Source: Bacteroidota bacterium (GTDB lineage Bacteria > Bacteroidota > Bacteroidia > Bacteroidales > FEN-979). Taken from it: a stretch of DNA of 39,246 bases. Below, piece after piece: positions 7,504-16,526 of this stretch. The notes beneath the pieces are model-generated. The model saw nothing but the letters and a program-made list of their open reading frames with translations, did not search any database and had not been told where the DNA came from. The stretch lies in assembly GCA_030706225.1 (NCBI GenBank), contig JAUZOW010000004.1, positions 1 through 39,246 on the forward strand. The letters are read 5' to 3'. Numbering within the stretch: position 1 is the stretch's first letter; every line of letters begins with the position of its first letter. The position numbers and the translations under genes are program-made.

Positions 7504-8268
7504 TTGATTATAACTTTTCTGGGTACCGGAACTTCCCAGGGTGTTCCGGTTGTTGCCTGTACATGTCCTGTTTGCCGTTCCACGGATCCACGAGATAAAC
7601 GTTTACGTTCCTCCCTGCTGGTTGAAACCGATGGCAAAAGAATAGTTATCGATTGTGGAATGGATTTCCGTCAGCAAATGCTCCGCGAAGATATCCGCTC
7701 TATGGATGCCATTCTGATTACCCATGGACATAAAGACCACCTCGGGGGGCTCGATGATGTCAGAGCTTTCAATTATATCCTTAAAAGGCCTGCCGATGTT
7801 TACGCCAACCGGGAAACTCAGCGCTCCATAAAAAAAGAATTTGCCTATGCTTTTTCAGAAGACAGGTATCCTGGTGTTCCTGAAATCAACCTTCATACAA
7901 TCAATCTGAAACCTTTCACAGTTGACGGTATTAATGTAATCCCCATTAAAGCCAGGCATTATAACGAACATTTTGTTTATGGTTTCCGTATCGGGGATTT
8001 TACTTATATCACGGATGCTGTCGAGATTGCACCCCGGGAACTGAACAAAGCAAGGGGTTCCAGAGTTGTGGTCATCAATGCTCTGCGGAAACAGGTCCAT
8101 TATTCTCATTTTAACCTCGATCAGGCTGTTGCTATACTGAAAGACCTTCATCCTGAGAAGGGATTTATAACCCACATCAGCCACCAGATGGGAATGTACA
8201 ATGAGGTTAACCCTGAGTTGCCTGATTTTATTAATCTTGCCTGGGACGGGTTAAAAGTTGAATTTTGA
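7504..8268 (+). CDS. PhnP-like MBL-fold metallo-hydrolase
   Basis: A 254-residue metallo-beta-lactamase-fold protein. Metal-binding motifs are THGHKDHLGG (His74, His76, Asp78, His79), a later histidine in KARHYNEH, an aspartate in YITDA and a histidine in THISHQ. The opening GTGTSQGVPV and the CTCPVC cysteines (20-24) are typical of the PhnP-like subgroup, where cysteines bind a structural zinc. PhnP itself is a cyclic phosphodiesterase, but relatives outside phn operons have no fixed role, so only phosphodiesterase-like hydrolase is supported. The start is TTG at 7504; an in-frame TAA lies at 7489 and no ATG comes between. The gene abuts the convergent lipoprotein gene with no gap. Confidence 0.88.
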   Translation: MIITFLGTGTSQGVPVVACTCPVCRSTDPRDKRLRSSLLVETDGKRIVIDCGMDFRQQMLREDIRSMDAILITHGHKDHLGGLDDVRAFNYILKRPADVYANRETQRSIKKEFAYAFSEDRYPGVPEINLHTINLKPFTVDGINVIPIKARHYNEHFVYGFRIGDFTYITDAVEIAPRELNKARGSRVVVINALRKQVHYSHFNLDQAVAILKDLHPEKGFITHISHQMGMYNEVNPELPDFINLAWDGLKVEF

Positions 8269-9912
8269 TTAATATTTTCTGACTTTTCTCAGATCCAGCA
8301 GATTCATCGGATCGCATTCCATTCCAACAATATTGCTTTGAACAAAGCGTAACACCTGATCGTAATACAGAATTACTACCGGCGCTTCTTCCATGATCAG
8401 GCTGTCCATTTTATGATAACAGGTTTGGCGAAGGGTGTCATTGACTGCAGCCATGGAGATATCGTAAAGTTTATCGAATTTCGGGTTAGAAAAACGGGTG
8501 TAATTCGGGCCATTCGGGCAGAAATTACGGGTACTGAACAGTGAAAGATAATTTTCAGCATCCGGATAATCTGCAATCCATGAAGCACGGAAAAACGGAA
8601 GTTTAGCCTGTGCTTTCATCTCCTTGACGGCTGCCGGTGGTGAAACTTCAATCTTCATTTGGATACCTTCCTCTCCCAGCCTGTTCTGCAAGTATTTGCA
8701 GATATCAAGATAATCGGATGTTGTGGTTAATGTTATCGGCGGCATCCCTTTTCCGTCAGGATAACCTGCTTCTGCCAATAGTTTTCTGGCTTTTTCCGGA
8801 TTATAATCATAACCTGCAGATGTGCTGTCGTATGGAGGTAATCCTCTCGGGATAATCCCGTTAATTCCAGGAAAGCCTATATTATTCCTTAAAAACCGGA
8901 TCATTTTACGGCGATCGAATGCATAATTGATAGCCTGACGGATTTTCTTTAATCTGAGTGGGCTGGTATTAACTTCGGAAAGGGATGTATCCATAAGAAT
9001 TCCAAGGTATTCCGTATTCAGGTATGGCTTTGTGATCATATGAAACCTGCCGCTGTAACGTGGTTTCAGTTTCCCATCCGGAGTCAGGAGTTCATCTTTA
9101 TAGGTTGGATCGATCCCCGACATGAAATCCAGGCGTCCCTTTAAAAATTCCAGAAACGCCGATTGCTTATCCGACAAAAAAGTAATGGCAACCCCATCAA
9201 GAAAAGGCAGCCTTTTTCCGTAATATGTTTCAAAATATCGGGTATTCTTCACCAAAACCAGCTTGATCCCTTCCTTCCACAATTTGAATTTAAAAGGCCC
9301 CGTACCTACGGGATGCTTACGGAAATCCTGACCATACTCTGCAACCGCTTCCATGGGGACAACCGAACAATAGACAGTGCTCAGAAGTCCGAGAAAAGGC
9401 GGAAAAGCCTGGTTTAAGCGGATAATAAAAGTTGAATCATCAGATGCATCAAAGGCATACCTTCCCTTTTCCTGACTCACATAATTAAAGATCCAGAGTC
9501 CCGGTGATGCTACCCTGGGATTTGTAATCCTGTTAAAACTGAAGACGAAATCATGCGCATTGACCCGTCTCCCTCTTCCTCCCGGAAAAACCAAATCATC
9601 ATGAAAAAATACATCCTTCCTTAAATGAAATGTGTACTTCATCCCATCGGGAGAGATTTCCCATGATTTGGCAATGGCAGGACAGATATTCAGCCGGGTA
9701 TCGAGCTGAACCAGCCCGTTGAAGAGCTGATGAACTGCCCATATATTGGCCTGATCACGTGCAAAAGCCGGATCCAGTGAAGAAATCCCTGCTGCTTCAT
9801 TGTACCGGAATACCTTTCCGGATTCATCCGTATACTGTTCTCTGCAGGAAGTATGAATCAGTAACAATGCAGGAAAAAAAAGAAAAAGTACAATCCAGTG
9901 GAAATATTTCAT
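8269..9912 (-). CDS. Peptide/oligopeptide-binding lipoprotein (SBP family 5)
   Basis: A 547-residue extracellular solute-binding protein of the OppA/DppA family. It begins with a lipoprotein signal peptide ending LLLIHTSC, acylated Cys at residue 23. Family motifs include SSLDPAFA, NGLVQLD, AKSWEISPDGMKYTFHLRKD, DFVFSFNRI, GTGPFKF and QAINYAFDRRKMIRF. Such proteins hand di- or oligopeptides to an ABC permease. No permease or ATPase gene lies nearby, so partners must be elsewhere or it works alone. The frame is open upstream to 9963, but the chosen ATG at 9912 is the one giving a proper signal peptide. It is divergent from two secreted aminopeptidases, a sensible pairing for peptide uptake. 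The final bases abut the convergent hydrolase gene. Confidence 0.88.
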   Translation of the reverse strand: MKYFHWIVLFLFFPALLLIHTSCREQYTDESGKVFRYNEAAGISSLDPAFARDQANIWAVHQLFNGLVQLDTRLNICPAIAKSWEISPDGMKYTFHLRKDVFFHDDLVFPGGRGRRVNAHDFVFSFNRITNPRVASPGLWIFNYVSQEKGRYAFDASDDSTFIIRLNQAFPPFLGLLSTVYCSVVPMEAVAEYGQDFRKHPVGTGPFKFKLWKEGIKLVLVKNTRYFETYYGKRLPFLDGVAITFLSDKQSAFLEFLKGRLDFMSGIDPTYKDELLTPDGKLKPRYSGRFHMITKPYLNTEYLGILMDTSLSEVNTSPLRLKKIRQAINYAFDRRKMIRFLRNNIGFPGINGIIPRGLPPYDSTSAGYDYNPEKARKLLAEAGYPDGKGMPPITLTTTSDYLDICKYLQNRLGEEGIQMKIEVSPPAAVKEMKAQAKLPFFRASWIADYPDAENYLSLFSTRNFCPNGPNYTRFSNPKFDKLYDISMAAVNDTLRQTCYHKMDSLIMEEAPVVILYYDQVLRFVQSNIVGMECDPMNLLDLRKVRKY

Positions 9913-9943
9913 CAGTCGGGAAAGAGTTTCGGTTTTATCATTG

Positions 9944-9951
9944 CAAATGTA
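9944..9951 (-). promoter_or_regulatory. Candidate -7 promoter element for the peptide-binding lipoprotein
   Basis: The minus strand reads TACATTTG, a full TAnnTTTG match, 31 bases upstream of the ATG at 9912. No convincing -33 element is seen. It supports the start at 9912 because it would lie inside a longer reading frame. Confidence 0.45.
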
Positions 9952-9998
9952 TTTATTTTTCACTGTAAGATGACTTTAACTCACAATGGTATTTTCGT

Positions 9999-10006
9999 TA
10001 ACTTTG
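9999..10006 (+). promoter_or_regulatory. Candidate -7 promoter element for the M1 aminopeptidase pair
   Basis: TAACTTTG matches TAnnTTTG and ends 23 bases before the ATG at 10030. The spacing supports that ATG over upstream in-frame starts. The -33 element is weak (TTTA near 9975). Confidence 0.5.
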
Positions 10007-10029
10007 CTTTAATAAAAAGGTATTGGCCC

Positions 10030-12021
10030 ATGAAAAGATTTATACTTGTTCTTTCTGCGTTTATTTTGTTCTGCTTTACAGTTCAATCGCAGGATTTATC
10101 AACTATGAGCGGTGCTTATTATTGCTCCATGAAAAAGACTTCTATGCATCATCTTCCTTTTAAAATACCTGATACCGTTGGACTTGCCCCACATTCCTTT
10201 GATGTACTGGATTATTCGATGCATATTAATCTCTATTCATGCTTCTTTTATCCATACTCAAAAACATATCAGGCTAAAGTGACCATCACTTTCAAAGCCG
10301 ATTCTGCCATCAATAAAATTAAGCTGAATGCCCATTCCAGTCTGCAGATCGATTCGGTACGACTGGCTGGTGTTTCCTTCACCCATGCTCAGGATACCCT
10401 CACAATCCATCTTGACCGCACTTATAATGCCGGAGAAACCGCCCAGATCAGAATTTCCTATCAGCACCTGGATGTTGCCGACGGAGCATTTTATACCGGT
10501 AGTGGAATGGTATTTACTGATTGTGAGCCGGAAGGAGCCCGCTGCTGGTTTCCCTGTTATGATCATCCTTCTGATAAGGCTACCTTTGAAGTATATGCAA
10601 AAGTACCATCCACCGCGTACCTGGGTTCAAATGGAGTCCTCGTTGATTCCACTTTTGCGGGTGATACACTGACATATCACTGGAAAATTTCCCAGAATGT
10701 TGCAACTTATCTTATTGTTCTGGCCGGTAAACTGAATTATAAACTGGATATCGTATACTGGCATAAATTAAGCAACCCGTCTGATAGTGTCCCAATGCGG
10801 TTTTATTATAATGACGGAGAAAATCCTTCCAGCATGGAATCCATGATCCTTCCCCTGACCGATTATTACTCCACCAAATTTTGTGAGCATCCTTATGATA
10901 AAAACGGATTTGCAGCACTGAACAGTCAGTTCCAATGGGGAGGTATGGAAAACGAAACATTGACAACCATTTGCCAGGGATGCTGGTCAAGCGAGCTGGT
11001 GGCTCATGAATTTGCCCATCAATGGTTTGGAGATTTGATCACCTGCGCAACCTGGGCTGACGTATGGCTGAATGAAGGATTTGCAACCTGGTGCGAAACC
11101 AACTGGAATGAGCATAATTACGGACATGATTATTATATGAGTGAACTAGAAAATTATGCGAACACCTATTTCACCAATAACCCGGGATGGGCAATTTCTG
11201 TTCCCGACTGGGCAATTCATACTCCGGATCCTCAGGCAGTCCTTTTCAATTATACCATTACTTATTGCAAAGGCGCTTGTGCGCTGCACCAACTTCGCTA
11301 CGTTCTCGGTGACAGCCTTTTCTTCTCGGTATTAAATAACTATACCCACGATACAAACTTCAGGTTCCATTCAGCAACCATCCGTGATTTTAATAATAAA
11401 GTCAATGAGGTTACAGGACAAAATTATGACTGGTATTTTAATGACTGGCTTTATCAACCGGATCATCCTATCTATCAAAATACATATAATTTTGAAAATT
11501 TGGGTAACGGACAATGGAAAGTCAATTTCTTTACTTCTCAGGTTAGCCAGAATTTTTTCAGGATGCTCCTGGATTTTAAAATAATGTTCAAAGACGGATC
11601 CGATACTTCTTTCCGGGCTATGAATACGGATAACTATCAGGGTTTTAGCTGGATTTTCGACAAAGAACCCATGATCTTCAGATTTGATCAGGGAGATGAC
11701 ATTCTCTTAAAGAAGAGTACAACAATTCTTGGTATTCCCGAGCATAATAAAACAGCAAACGGATTGTTCCTTTCCCGGAATTATCCAAATCCTGCTTCAT
11801 CCTCCACAAAGATCTCATTTGAGATTCCTCAGTCGGCATATGTAAACCTGGATCTGCTGGATATAACCGGGAGTAAAGTAAGAACTATTCTCAACGAATA
11901 TCGCCTGTCAGGGAAGAATTCCGTTACGGTTGATTGCTCTTCACTGGCATCCGGAATATATTTTTACCGGTTAACCTCGGGAGGTCAATCACTTACTGAA
12001 AAGATGATCGTATCAAAATGA
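10030..12021 (+). CDS. Secreted M1 family aminopeptidase with T9SS sorting domain (first copy)
   Basis: The 663-residue precursor has a signal peptide, MKRFILVLSAFILFCFTVQSQ. An M1 N-terminal beta domain leads to the exopeptidase motif GGMEN (304-308), the zinc site HEFAH with NEGF (His326, Glu327, His330, Glu349) and the likely transition-state Tyr412 in TYCKGACALHQLR. The C-terminus is a T9SS sorting domain, from RNYPNPASSS to LTEKMIVSK. It should cleave N-terminal residues from peptides at or beyond the cell surface. It lacks the long helical C-terminal domain of PepN-type enzymes. An in-frame extension to 9898 exists, but it would bury the signal peptide and the promoter. Its stop overlaps the start of the paralogous next gene (ATGA). 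Confidence 0.92.
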   Translation: MKRFILVLSAFILFCFTVQSQDLSTMSGAYYCSMKKTSMHHLPFKIPDTVGLAPHSFDVLDYSMHINLYSCFFYPYSKTYQAKVTITFKADSAINKIKLNAHSSLQIDSVRLAGVSFTHAQDTLTIHLDRTYNAGETAQIRISYQHLDVADGAFYTGSGMVFTDCEPEGARCWFPCYDHPSDKATFEVYAKVPSTAYLGSNGVLVDSTFAGDTLTYHWKISQNVATYLIVLAGKLNYKLDIVYWHKLSNPSDSVPMRFYYNDGENPSSMESMILPLTDYYSTKFCEHPYDKNGFAALNSQFQWGGMENETLTTICQGCWSSELVAHEFAHQWFGDLITCATWADVWLNEGFATWCETNWNEHNYGHDYYMSELENYANTYFTNNPGWAISVPDWAIHTPDPQAVLFNYTITYCKGACALHQLRYVLGDSLFFSVLNNYTHDTNFRFHSATIRDFNNKVNEVTGQNYDWYFNDWLYQPDHPIYQNTYNFENLGNGQWKVNFFTSQVSQNFFRMLLDFKIMFKDGSDTSFRAMNTDNYQGFSWIFDKEPMIFRFDQGDDILLKKSTTILGIPEHNKTANGLFLSRNYPNPASSSTKISFEIPQSAYVNLDLLDITGSKVRTILNEYRLSGKNSVTVDCSSLASGIYFYRLTSGGQSLTEKMIVSK

Positions 12022-13964
12022 AACACCCGTTTTTTCTTTTTCTTTTTCTGCTTTTTGTTTTTCCATACGGAAAAGATGCAGACGCATTCAGGACTTTGCC
12101 GGCTGATACTGCTCATTTTTACATGTCACACTCGTTCGATGTCACGAAATATCAGCTTAATCTTGATATCTATTCCTGCTTTTCAAGTCCCTACCCTAAA
12201 AATTTCAGCGGATCTGAAATAGTTACATTTAAGGTTGATTCAACCCTCAGCAACATCCGGCTGAATGCAGTAAACGGTTCAATTCTGATCGATTCTGTTG
12301 GATTAGCAGGCGTTTCATTTACGCATGTTTCCGATACTCTGAATATCCTGCTGAATCATACATACTACCCCGGCCAGATGGTATCTGTTAAAATCTATTA
12401 CAAGCATCAGAATGTCGTAGATCATGCATTTTACGCCGGTTCTGGCTTCGTTTTCACGGATACTCCACCGGAAGGAGCACGAAAGTGGTTCCCTTGCTGG
12501 GACAGACCGTCGGATAAGGCATTTACAGAGATAACTGTAAAAGTCCCGGCAGCAGCACGTCTTGGCTCTAACGGGATATTGGCTGATTCTACGCTTACCG
12601 GTGATACTCTCTATTATCATTGGGTAAATAACCAACCTGTGGCCACCTATCTGGTAACTCTTTCTGCAAAAATGAATTACTTGATTTCTAAAATGGTATA
12701 CAATATCCCCGGAAATGTTCCAGATAGTATCCCTGCTGTGTTTTACTACAATCCGGGCAATAATCTTTCCAATATCCGGAACCTGATTCCTGTAGTGACT
12801 GATTTTTTTTCTCAAAAATTCGGAAATTATCCCTTCCGGAAAATCGGTTTTGCTGTTCTGAACTCATTATTTCCATGGGGTGGTATGGAAAACCAGACCA
12901 TGATAAACCTGATGCCTTCCGGCTTTTCTGATTCTCAGGTCATTGTTCATGAACATTCCCATCAATGGTTTGGTGACCTGATCACTTGCGGTACATGGGC
13001 TGATGTTTGGCTGAATGAAGGTTTTGCCACATTCTGCGAGGCTCTTTGGACGGAGCAATCGATCAGTTATGAAGCTTACAAAAACGAATTGGCCTTAAAA
13101 GCAAATGAATATCTTAATGAAAATCCGGGATGGCCGCTGTACCACCCGGAATGGGCAATTCAGACACCTTCTTCAAACCAATTGTACAATGTCCCTATTA
13201 CCTATGATAAAGGAGCCTGTGTTCTTCATCAGCTCCGGTATGTTATTGGAGATTCTCTGTTTTTCGAAGTGATGCATGCATATGCCACCGATACGAACCT
13301 GACTTATAAAAATGCCGTTACTTCCGATTTTGTCAATAAAGTCATTGATTTGACCGGTCAGGATCTGAACTGGTTCTTCCGGGAATGGGTATATGAACCC
13401 AATCATCCTGTTTATTATAATGTTTGGGAAATCCTTGAACCGGGAAACGGGAAATTCGTACTTTCTTTTTCCCTCGAACAAACTCAGACGAATACTGTGT
13501 TCTTCAAGATGCCTGTTGTTCTGAAAGTCGAATTTGAAGATGGGTCCGACACCTTGGTTAAAACCATGAATGATACGAATCCACAGGTTTTTGAATGGGC
13601 TTTTGCAAAACGCCCGGTAAATGTCATATTTGATCCTTACCGTGATATACTTCTAAAGAAAAATACAACAATTGCCGGCATCAAATCTCCAAAAGGTGTT
13701 TCTGAATTTAAATTGTTCGCTGCCCAGCCTAATCCCTTCAGGGAATACACAGATATCCGGTTCAATATTCCTGAACCGTGTTCCGTTTCGATTATCCTGT
13801 ACGATATTTTCGGGACTCCGGTAAATACGCTTATTGACCGGAAATTTGAAGCCGGTAAGTATAAGTTCCGTATCGACAAAGATTCATTACCGGCTGGTGA
13901 ATACATTTATAATATGAAAGCCGGAAAATACAATGAAAGCCGGAAAATTGTACTGATAAAGTAG
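12018..13964 (+). CDS. Secreted M1 family aminopeptidase with T9SS sorting domain (second copy)
   Basis: A 648-residue paralogue of the preceding gene, similar along its length, so a tandem duplication is likely. The signal peptide is MKHPFFLFLFLLFVFPYG. The catalytic elements are intact: GGMEN (288-292), HEHSH (His311, Glu312, His315), NEGF with Glu334, and TYDKGACVLHQLR. The T9SS domain runs from AQPNPFREY to ESRKIVLIK. HEHSH differs from the HEFAH of the first copy, which may mark altered specificity. ATGA overlap with the first copy implies coupled translation in equal amounts. The stop lies only 2 bases from that of convergent lon, with no clear terminator between. Confidence 0.92.
   Translation: MKHPFFLFLFLLFVFPYGKDADAFRTLPADTAHFYMSHSFDVTKYQLNLDIYSCFSSPYPKNFSGSEIVTFKVDSTLSNIRLNAVNGSILIDSVGLAGVSFTHVSDTLNILLNHTYYPGQMVSVKIYYKHQNVVDHAFYAGSGFVFTDTPPEGARKWFPCWDRPSDKAFTEITVKVPAAARLGSNGILADSTLTGDTLYYHWVNNQPVATYLVTLSAKMNYLISKMVYNIPGNVPDSIPAVFYYNPGNNLSNIRNLIPVVTDFFSQKFGNYPFRKIGFAVLNSLFPWGGMENQTMINLMPSGFSDSQVIVHEHSHQWFGDLITCGTWADVWLNEGFATFCEALWTEQSISYEAYKNELALKANEYLNENPGWPLYHPEWAIQTPSSNQLYNVPITYDKGACVLHQLRYVIGDSLFFEVMHAYATDTNLTYKNAVTSDFVNKVIDLTGQDLNWFFREWVYEPNHPVYYNVWEILEPGNGKFVLSFSLEQTQTNTVFFKMPVVLKVEFEDGSDTLVKTMNDTNPQVFEWAFAKRPVNVIFDPYRDILLKKNTTIAGIKSPKGVSEFKLFAAQPNPFREYTDIRFNIPEPCSVSIILYDIFGTPVNTLIDRKFEAGKYKFRIDKDSLPAGEYIYNMKAGKYNESRKIVLIK
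13914..13948 (+). repeat. Two 16-base direct repeats at the end of the second M1 gene
   Basis: ATGAAAGCCGGAAAAT occurs at 13914-13929 and again at 13933-13948. The 19-base period is not a multiple of three, so the copies are read in different frames (MKAGKY, then NESRK). It sits within the last codons of the T9SS domain. Confidence 0.8.
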
Positions 13965-13966
13965 AG

Positions 13967-16426
13967 TTAAACGGATAACACCTGGGGATCTTTCACTTTT
14001 TCTTTCAGCAATGCGAGCCCATCGATTTCTTTCATTTCTTCAATATAATGAAAAGATAATCCTTTGATATACTCAGGTTTCATTTCCAGAATATCCTTTT
14101 CATTATCTTTTGAAAGAATGATATCTGTGATTTCAGCCCGTTTAGCCGCAAGGACCTTTTCCTTGATACCTCCTACCGGGAGTACTTTTCCACGAAGTGT
14201 GATCTCACCTGTCATTGCAATCTTTTCCCTGACTTTCCTTTGAGTAAAGGCAGAGGCAAGCGAAGTGAACATCGTTATTCCTGCAGAAGGTCCGTCTTTC
14301 GGGGTTGCTCCTTCTGGAACATGGATATGAACATTGATTTTTTCAAAAACATCCGGTGAAACATCAAATAAGGAGGCATGTGCTTTCAAATAAGCTAATG
14401 CTATCGAAGCGGATTCCTTCATGACATCGCCAAGATTTCCGGTCAGGGTAAGTTCTCCTTTCCCTTTGCTCAGGCTGACTTCTACGAAAAGAATCTCTCC
14501 GCCGACGGATGTCCAGGCAAGACCTGTTACGACACCCGCAATTTCATTGGAAATAGATTTTTCTGCTTTAAAAATAGGAGGTCCAAGAATTTTCTCAAGA
14601 TCAGCGACAGATAACCGCTTATTGAATTTTTCTTTGGTAACAATAGATCTGGCTTTATTCCGGATTACTTTGGCAATATTCTTTTCCAGCATCCTCACTC
14701 CCGCTTCACGGGTATAATCTTCAATGATATGGCTGAGAAGATCTTTTGAAAATACGAGTTGTGTTTTTTTCAACCCGTGTTCTTTCATCTGCTTGGGAAC
14801 CAGGTGGCGGGTTGCAATTTCCAGCTTTTCTTCTGCCAGGTATCCCGGAAGCTCGATAATCTCCATTCTGTCGCGTAATGCAGGATGAATAGTACTTAGT
14901 GTATTGGCTGTAGCTATAAACATGATCCGGGAAAGGTCATATTCCATTTCCAGAAAATTATCGTAAAAAGCGACATTCTGTTCCGGATCCAGCACTTCCA
15001 GCATAGCTGCCTGGGGATCACCACTGATGTTCATACCGGCGACTTTATCGATTTCATCCAGAACAAACACAGGGTTCGAAGACTTGACTTTTTTCAGGCT
15101 TTGAATGATTCTCCCCGGCATCGCACCAATATAGGTTTTCCTGTGTCCCCTGAGTTCCGATTCATCCCTGAGTCCGCCCAGTGACATACGGGTATATTTC
15201 CGGCCAAGAGCTCTTGCGATCGAACGACCCAGAGAGGTTTTTCCTACACCCGGAGGCCCAACCAGGCACAGAATGGGCGATTTAAAATCTTTTTTCAGAG
15301 AAATAACGGCCAGATGCTCTATAATTCTTTCCTTTACCTTTTCCAATCCGTAATGGTCTTCATCCAGCACCTTCTGAGCATTTTCAAGGTCAAGGTTATC
15401 TTCTGTATATTCTCCCCATGGAAGTTGAACCAGGGTTTCAATGTAATTGATTTGAATAGAATACTCAGCAGCTGCGGGATGCATACGTTGAAGCTTGGCA
15501 ATCTCGCGTTCAAAAACCTCCCTGACTTCCTTAGTCCATTTCTTTGTTTTAGCCTGTTCCTGCAAGGTGTTTATTTCCTGGGCATTCGAGGTCCCTCCAA
15601 GTTCTTCCTGAATAGTTTTCAACTGTTGGTTTAACAGAAAATCACGCTGCTGCTTGTCCAGGTCGATTTTAACTTTATGCTGGATCTGGTTTTTAAGCTC
15701 CATCATCTGAAGTTCCCTTGTCAAAAGTCCCAGAACAGTATTGGCTCTTTCAACCAGGTCGATGATTTCCAGAAGTTTCTGCTTTTCCTTAAGATCTATG
15801 TTAAGATTGGAGGATACAAAATGAACCAGAAATACAGGACTTTCAATGTTCTTTATTGCAAATGCCGCTTCCGACGGCATATTGGGTGATCTATTAATGA
15901 TCTGGATTGCCAGATCCCTGACTGAAGAGATCAATGCCTGAAATTCCTTATCATCGGCCGGAACTTTAAAAGGTTTATCGTATCCGGTGATCTTTGCTTT
16001 CAGGTAAGGTTCTGTCTGTATCTGTTCATCGATGGTAATCCGGCGTTTTCCCTGAATAATGGCAGTATTACTTCCATCCGGCATTTGAAGAATACGCATG
16101 ATCAGTGCCACAGTACCAATATGATTGAGATCTTCAAATTCGGGATCTTCCACATTGGGATCTTTCTGTGCCACGACTCCGATGATTCTGTCACCCTTAT
16201 AGAAATCCTTGATCAGACGGATGGATTTATCACGTCCGACTGTAATAGGGATAACAACACCCGGAAATAAAACGGTGTTTCTTAACGGTAATATTGGAAG
16301 AACCTCAGGGATCTTCTCCGTGCTCATCGCCTCCTCATCTTCTGTTGATAAAAGAGGAATGAATTCAGTTTCTGCATCAATAATATCAGAAAGCGAAAGT
16401 TTATCGAAATTATTGGGGTTCTCCAT
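13967..16426 (-). CDS. lon: ATP-dependent Lon protease
   Basis: An 819-residue bacterial LonA. Domains in order: N-terminal substrate-binding LAN domain (about 40-240) starting [18 protein letters not shown]; a coiled-coil stretch; an AAA+ module with Walker [10 protein letters not shown] (about 390-398) and Walker [10 protein letters not shown]; and an S16 protease domain with PKDGPSAG holding nucleophile Ser714, and GGIKEKV with catalytic Lys757. It degrades misfolded and regulatory proteins in the cytoplasm. The start is taken at ATG 16426 (MENPNNF); a TTG three codons upstream is less likely. A well-formed promoter lies inside the end of the upstream gene. No CIRCE-type heat-shock operator is visible. 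Confidence 0.97.
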   Translation of the reverse strand: MENPNNFDKLSLSDIIDAETEFIPLLSTEDEEAMSTEKIPEVLPILPLRNTVLFPGVVIPITVGRDKSIRLIKDFYKGDRIIGVVAQKDPNVEDPEFEDLNHIGTVALIMRILQMPDGSNTAIIQGKRRITIDEQIQTEPYLKAKITGYDKPFKVPADDKEFQALISSVRDLAIQIINRSPNMPSEAAFAIKNIESPVFLVHFVSSNLNIDLKEKQKLLEIIDLVERANTVLGLLTRELQMMELKNQIQHKVKIDLDKQQRDFLLNQQLKTIQEELGGTSNAQEINTLQEQAKTKKWTKEVREVFEREIAKLQRMHPAAAEYSIQINYIETLVQLPWGEYTEDNLDLENAQKVLDEDHYGLEKVKERIIEHLAVISLKKDFKSPILCLVGPPGVGKTSLGRSIARALGRKYTRMSLGGLRDESELRGHRKTYIGAMPGRIIQSLKKVKSSNPVFVLDEIDKVAGMNISGDPQAAMLEVLDPEQNVAFYDNFLEMEYDLSRIMFIATANTLSTIHPALRDRMEIIELPGYLAEEKLEIATRHLVPKQMKEHGLKKTQLVFSKDLLSHIIEDYTREAGVRMLEKNIAKVIRNKARSIVTKEKFNKRLSVADLEKILGPPIFKAEKSISNEIAGVVTGLAWTSVGGEILFVEVSLSKGKGELTLTGNLGDVMKESASIALAYLKAHASLFDVSPDVFEKINVHIHVPEGATPKDGPSAGITMFTSLASAFTQRKVREKIAMTGEITLRGKVLPVGGIKEKVLAAKRAEITDIILSKDNEKDILEMKPEYIKGLSFHYIEEMKEIDGLALLKEKVKDPQVLSV

Positions 16427-16496
16427 GTATGTCAAATTGACAAATTAATAATAATATATCCCCAAATCAAGATATATGCCAAAAATATTGGGAAGG

Positions 16497-16526
16497 CAAA
16501 GATAAAAGATTTTGTACGGATTACAA
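16497..16526 (-). promoter_or_regulatory. Promoter for lon
   Basis: On the minus strand TTG (16526-16524) is followed by 19 bases and then TATCTTTG (16504-16497), a full match to the Bacteroidota -33/-7 layout. The lon ATG lies 70 bases downstream. The -33 element falls within the last two codons of the upstream nucleotidyltransferase gene, so lon can be expressed separately. Confidence 0.65.

Noticed and set aside
9898-10029. N-terminal extension of the first M1 aminopeptidase
   Set aside because: It would bury the signal peptide and cover the -7 element at 9999-10006.
12018-13964. The two M1 genes being one gene split by a frameshift
   Set aside because: Each has its own signal peptide, catalytic motifs and T9SS domain, so both are complete genes.
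16427-16496. Heat-shock operator (CIRCE) before lon
   Set aside because: The region lacks TTAGCACTC-N9-GAGTGCTAA or a close relative.
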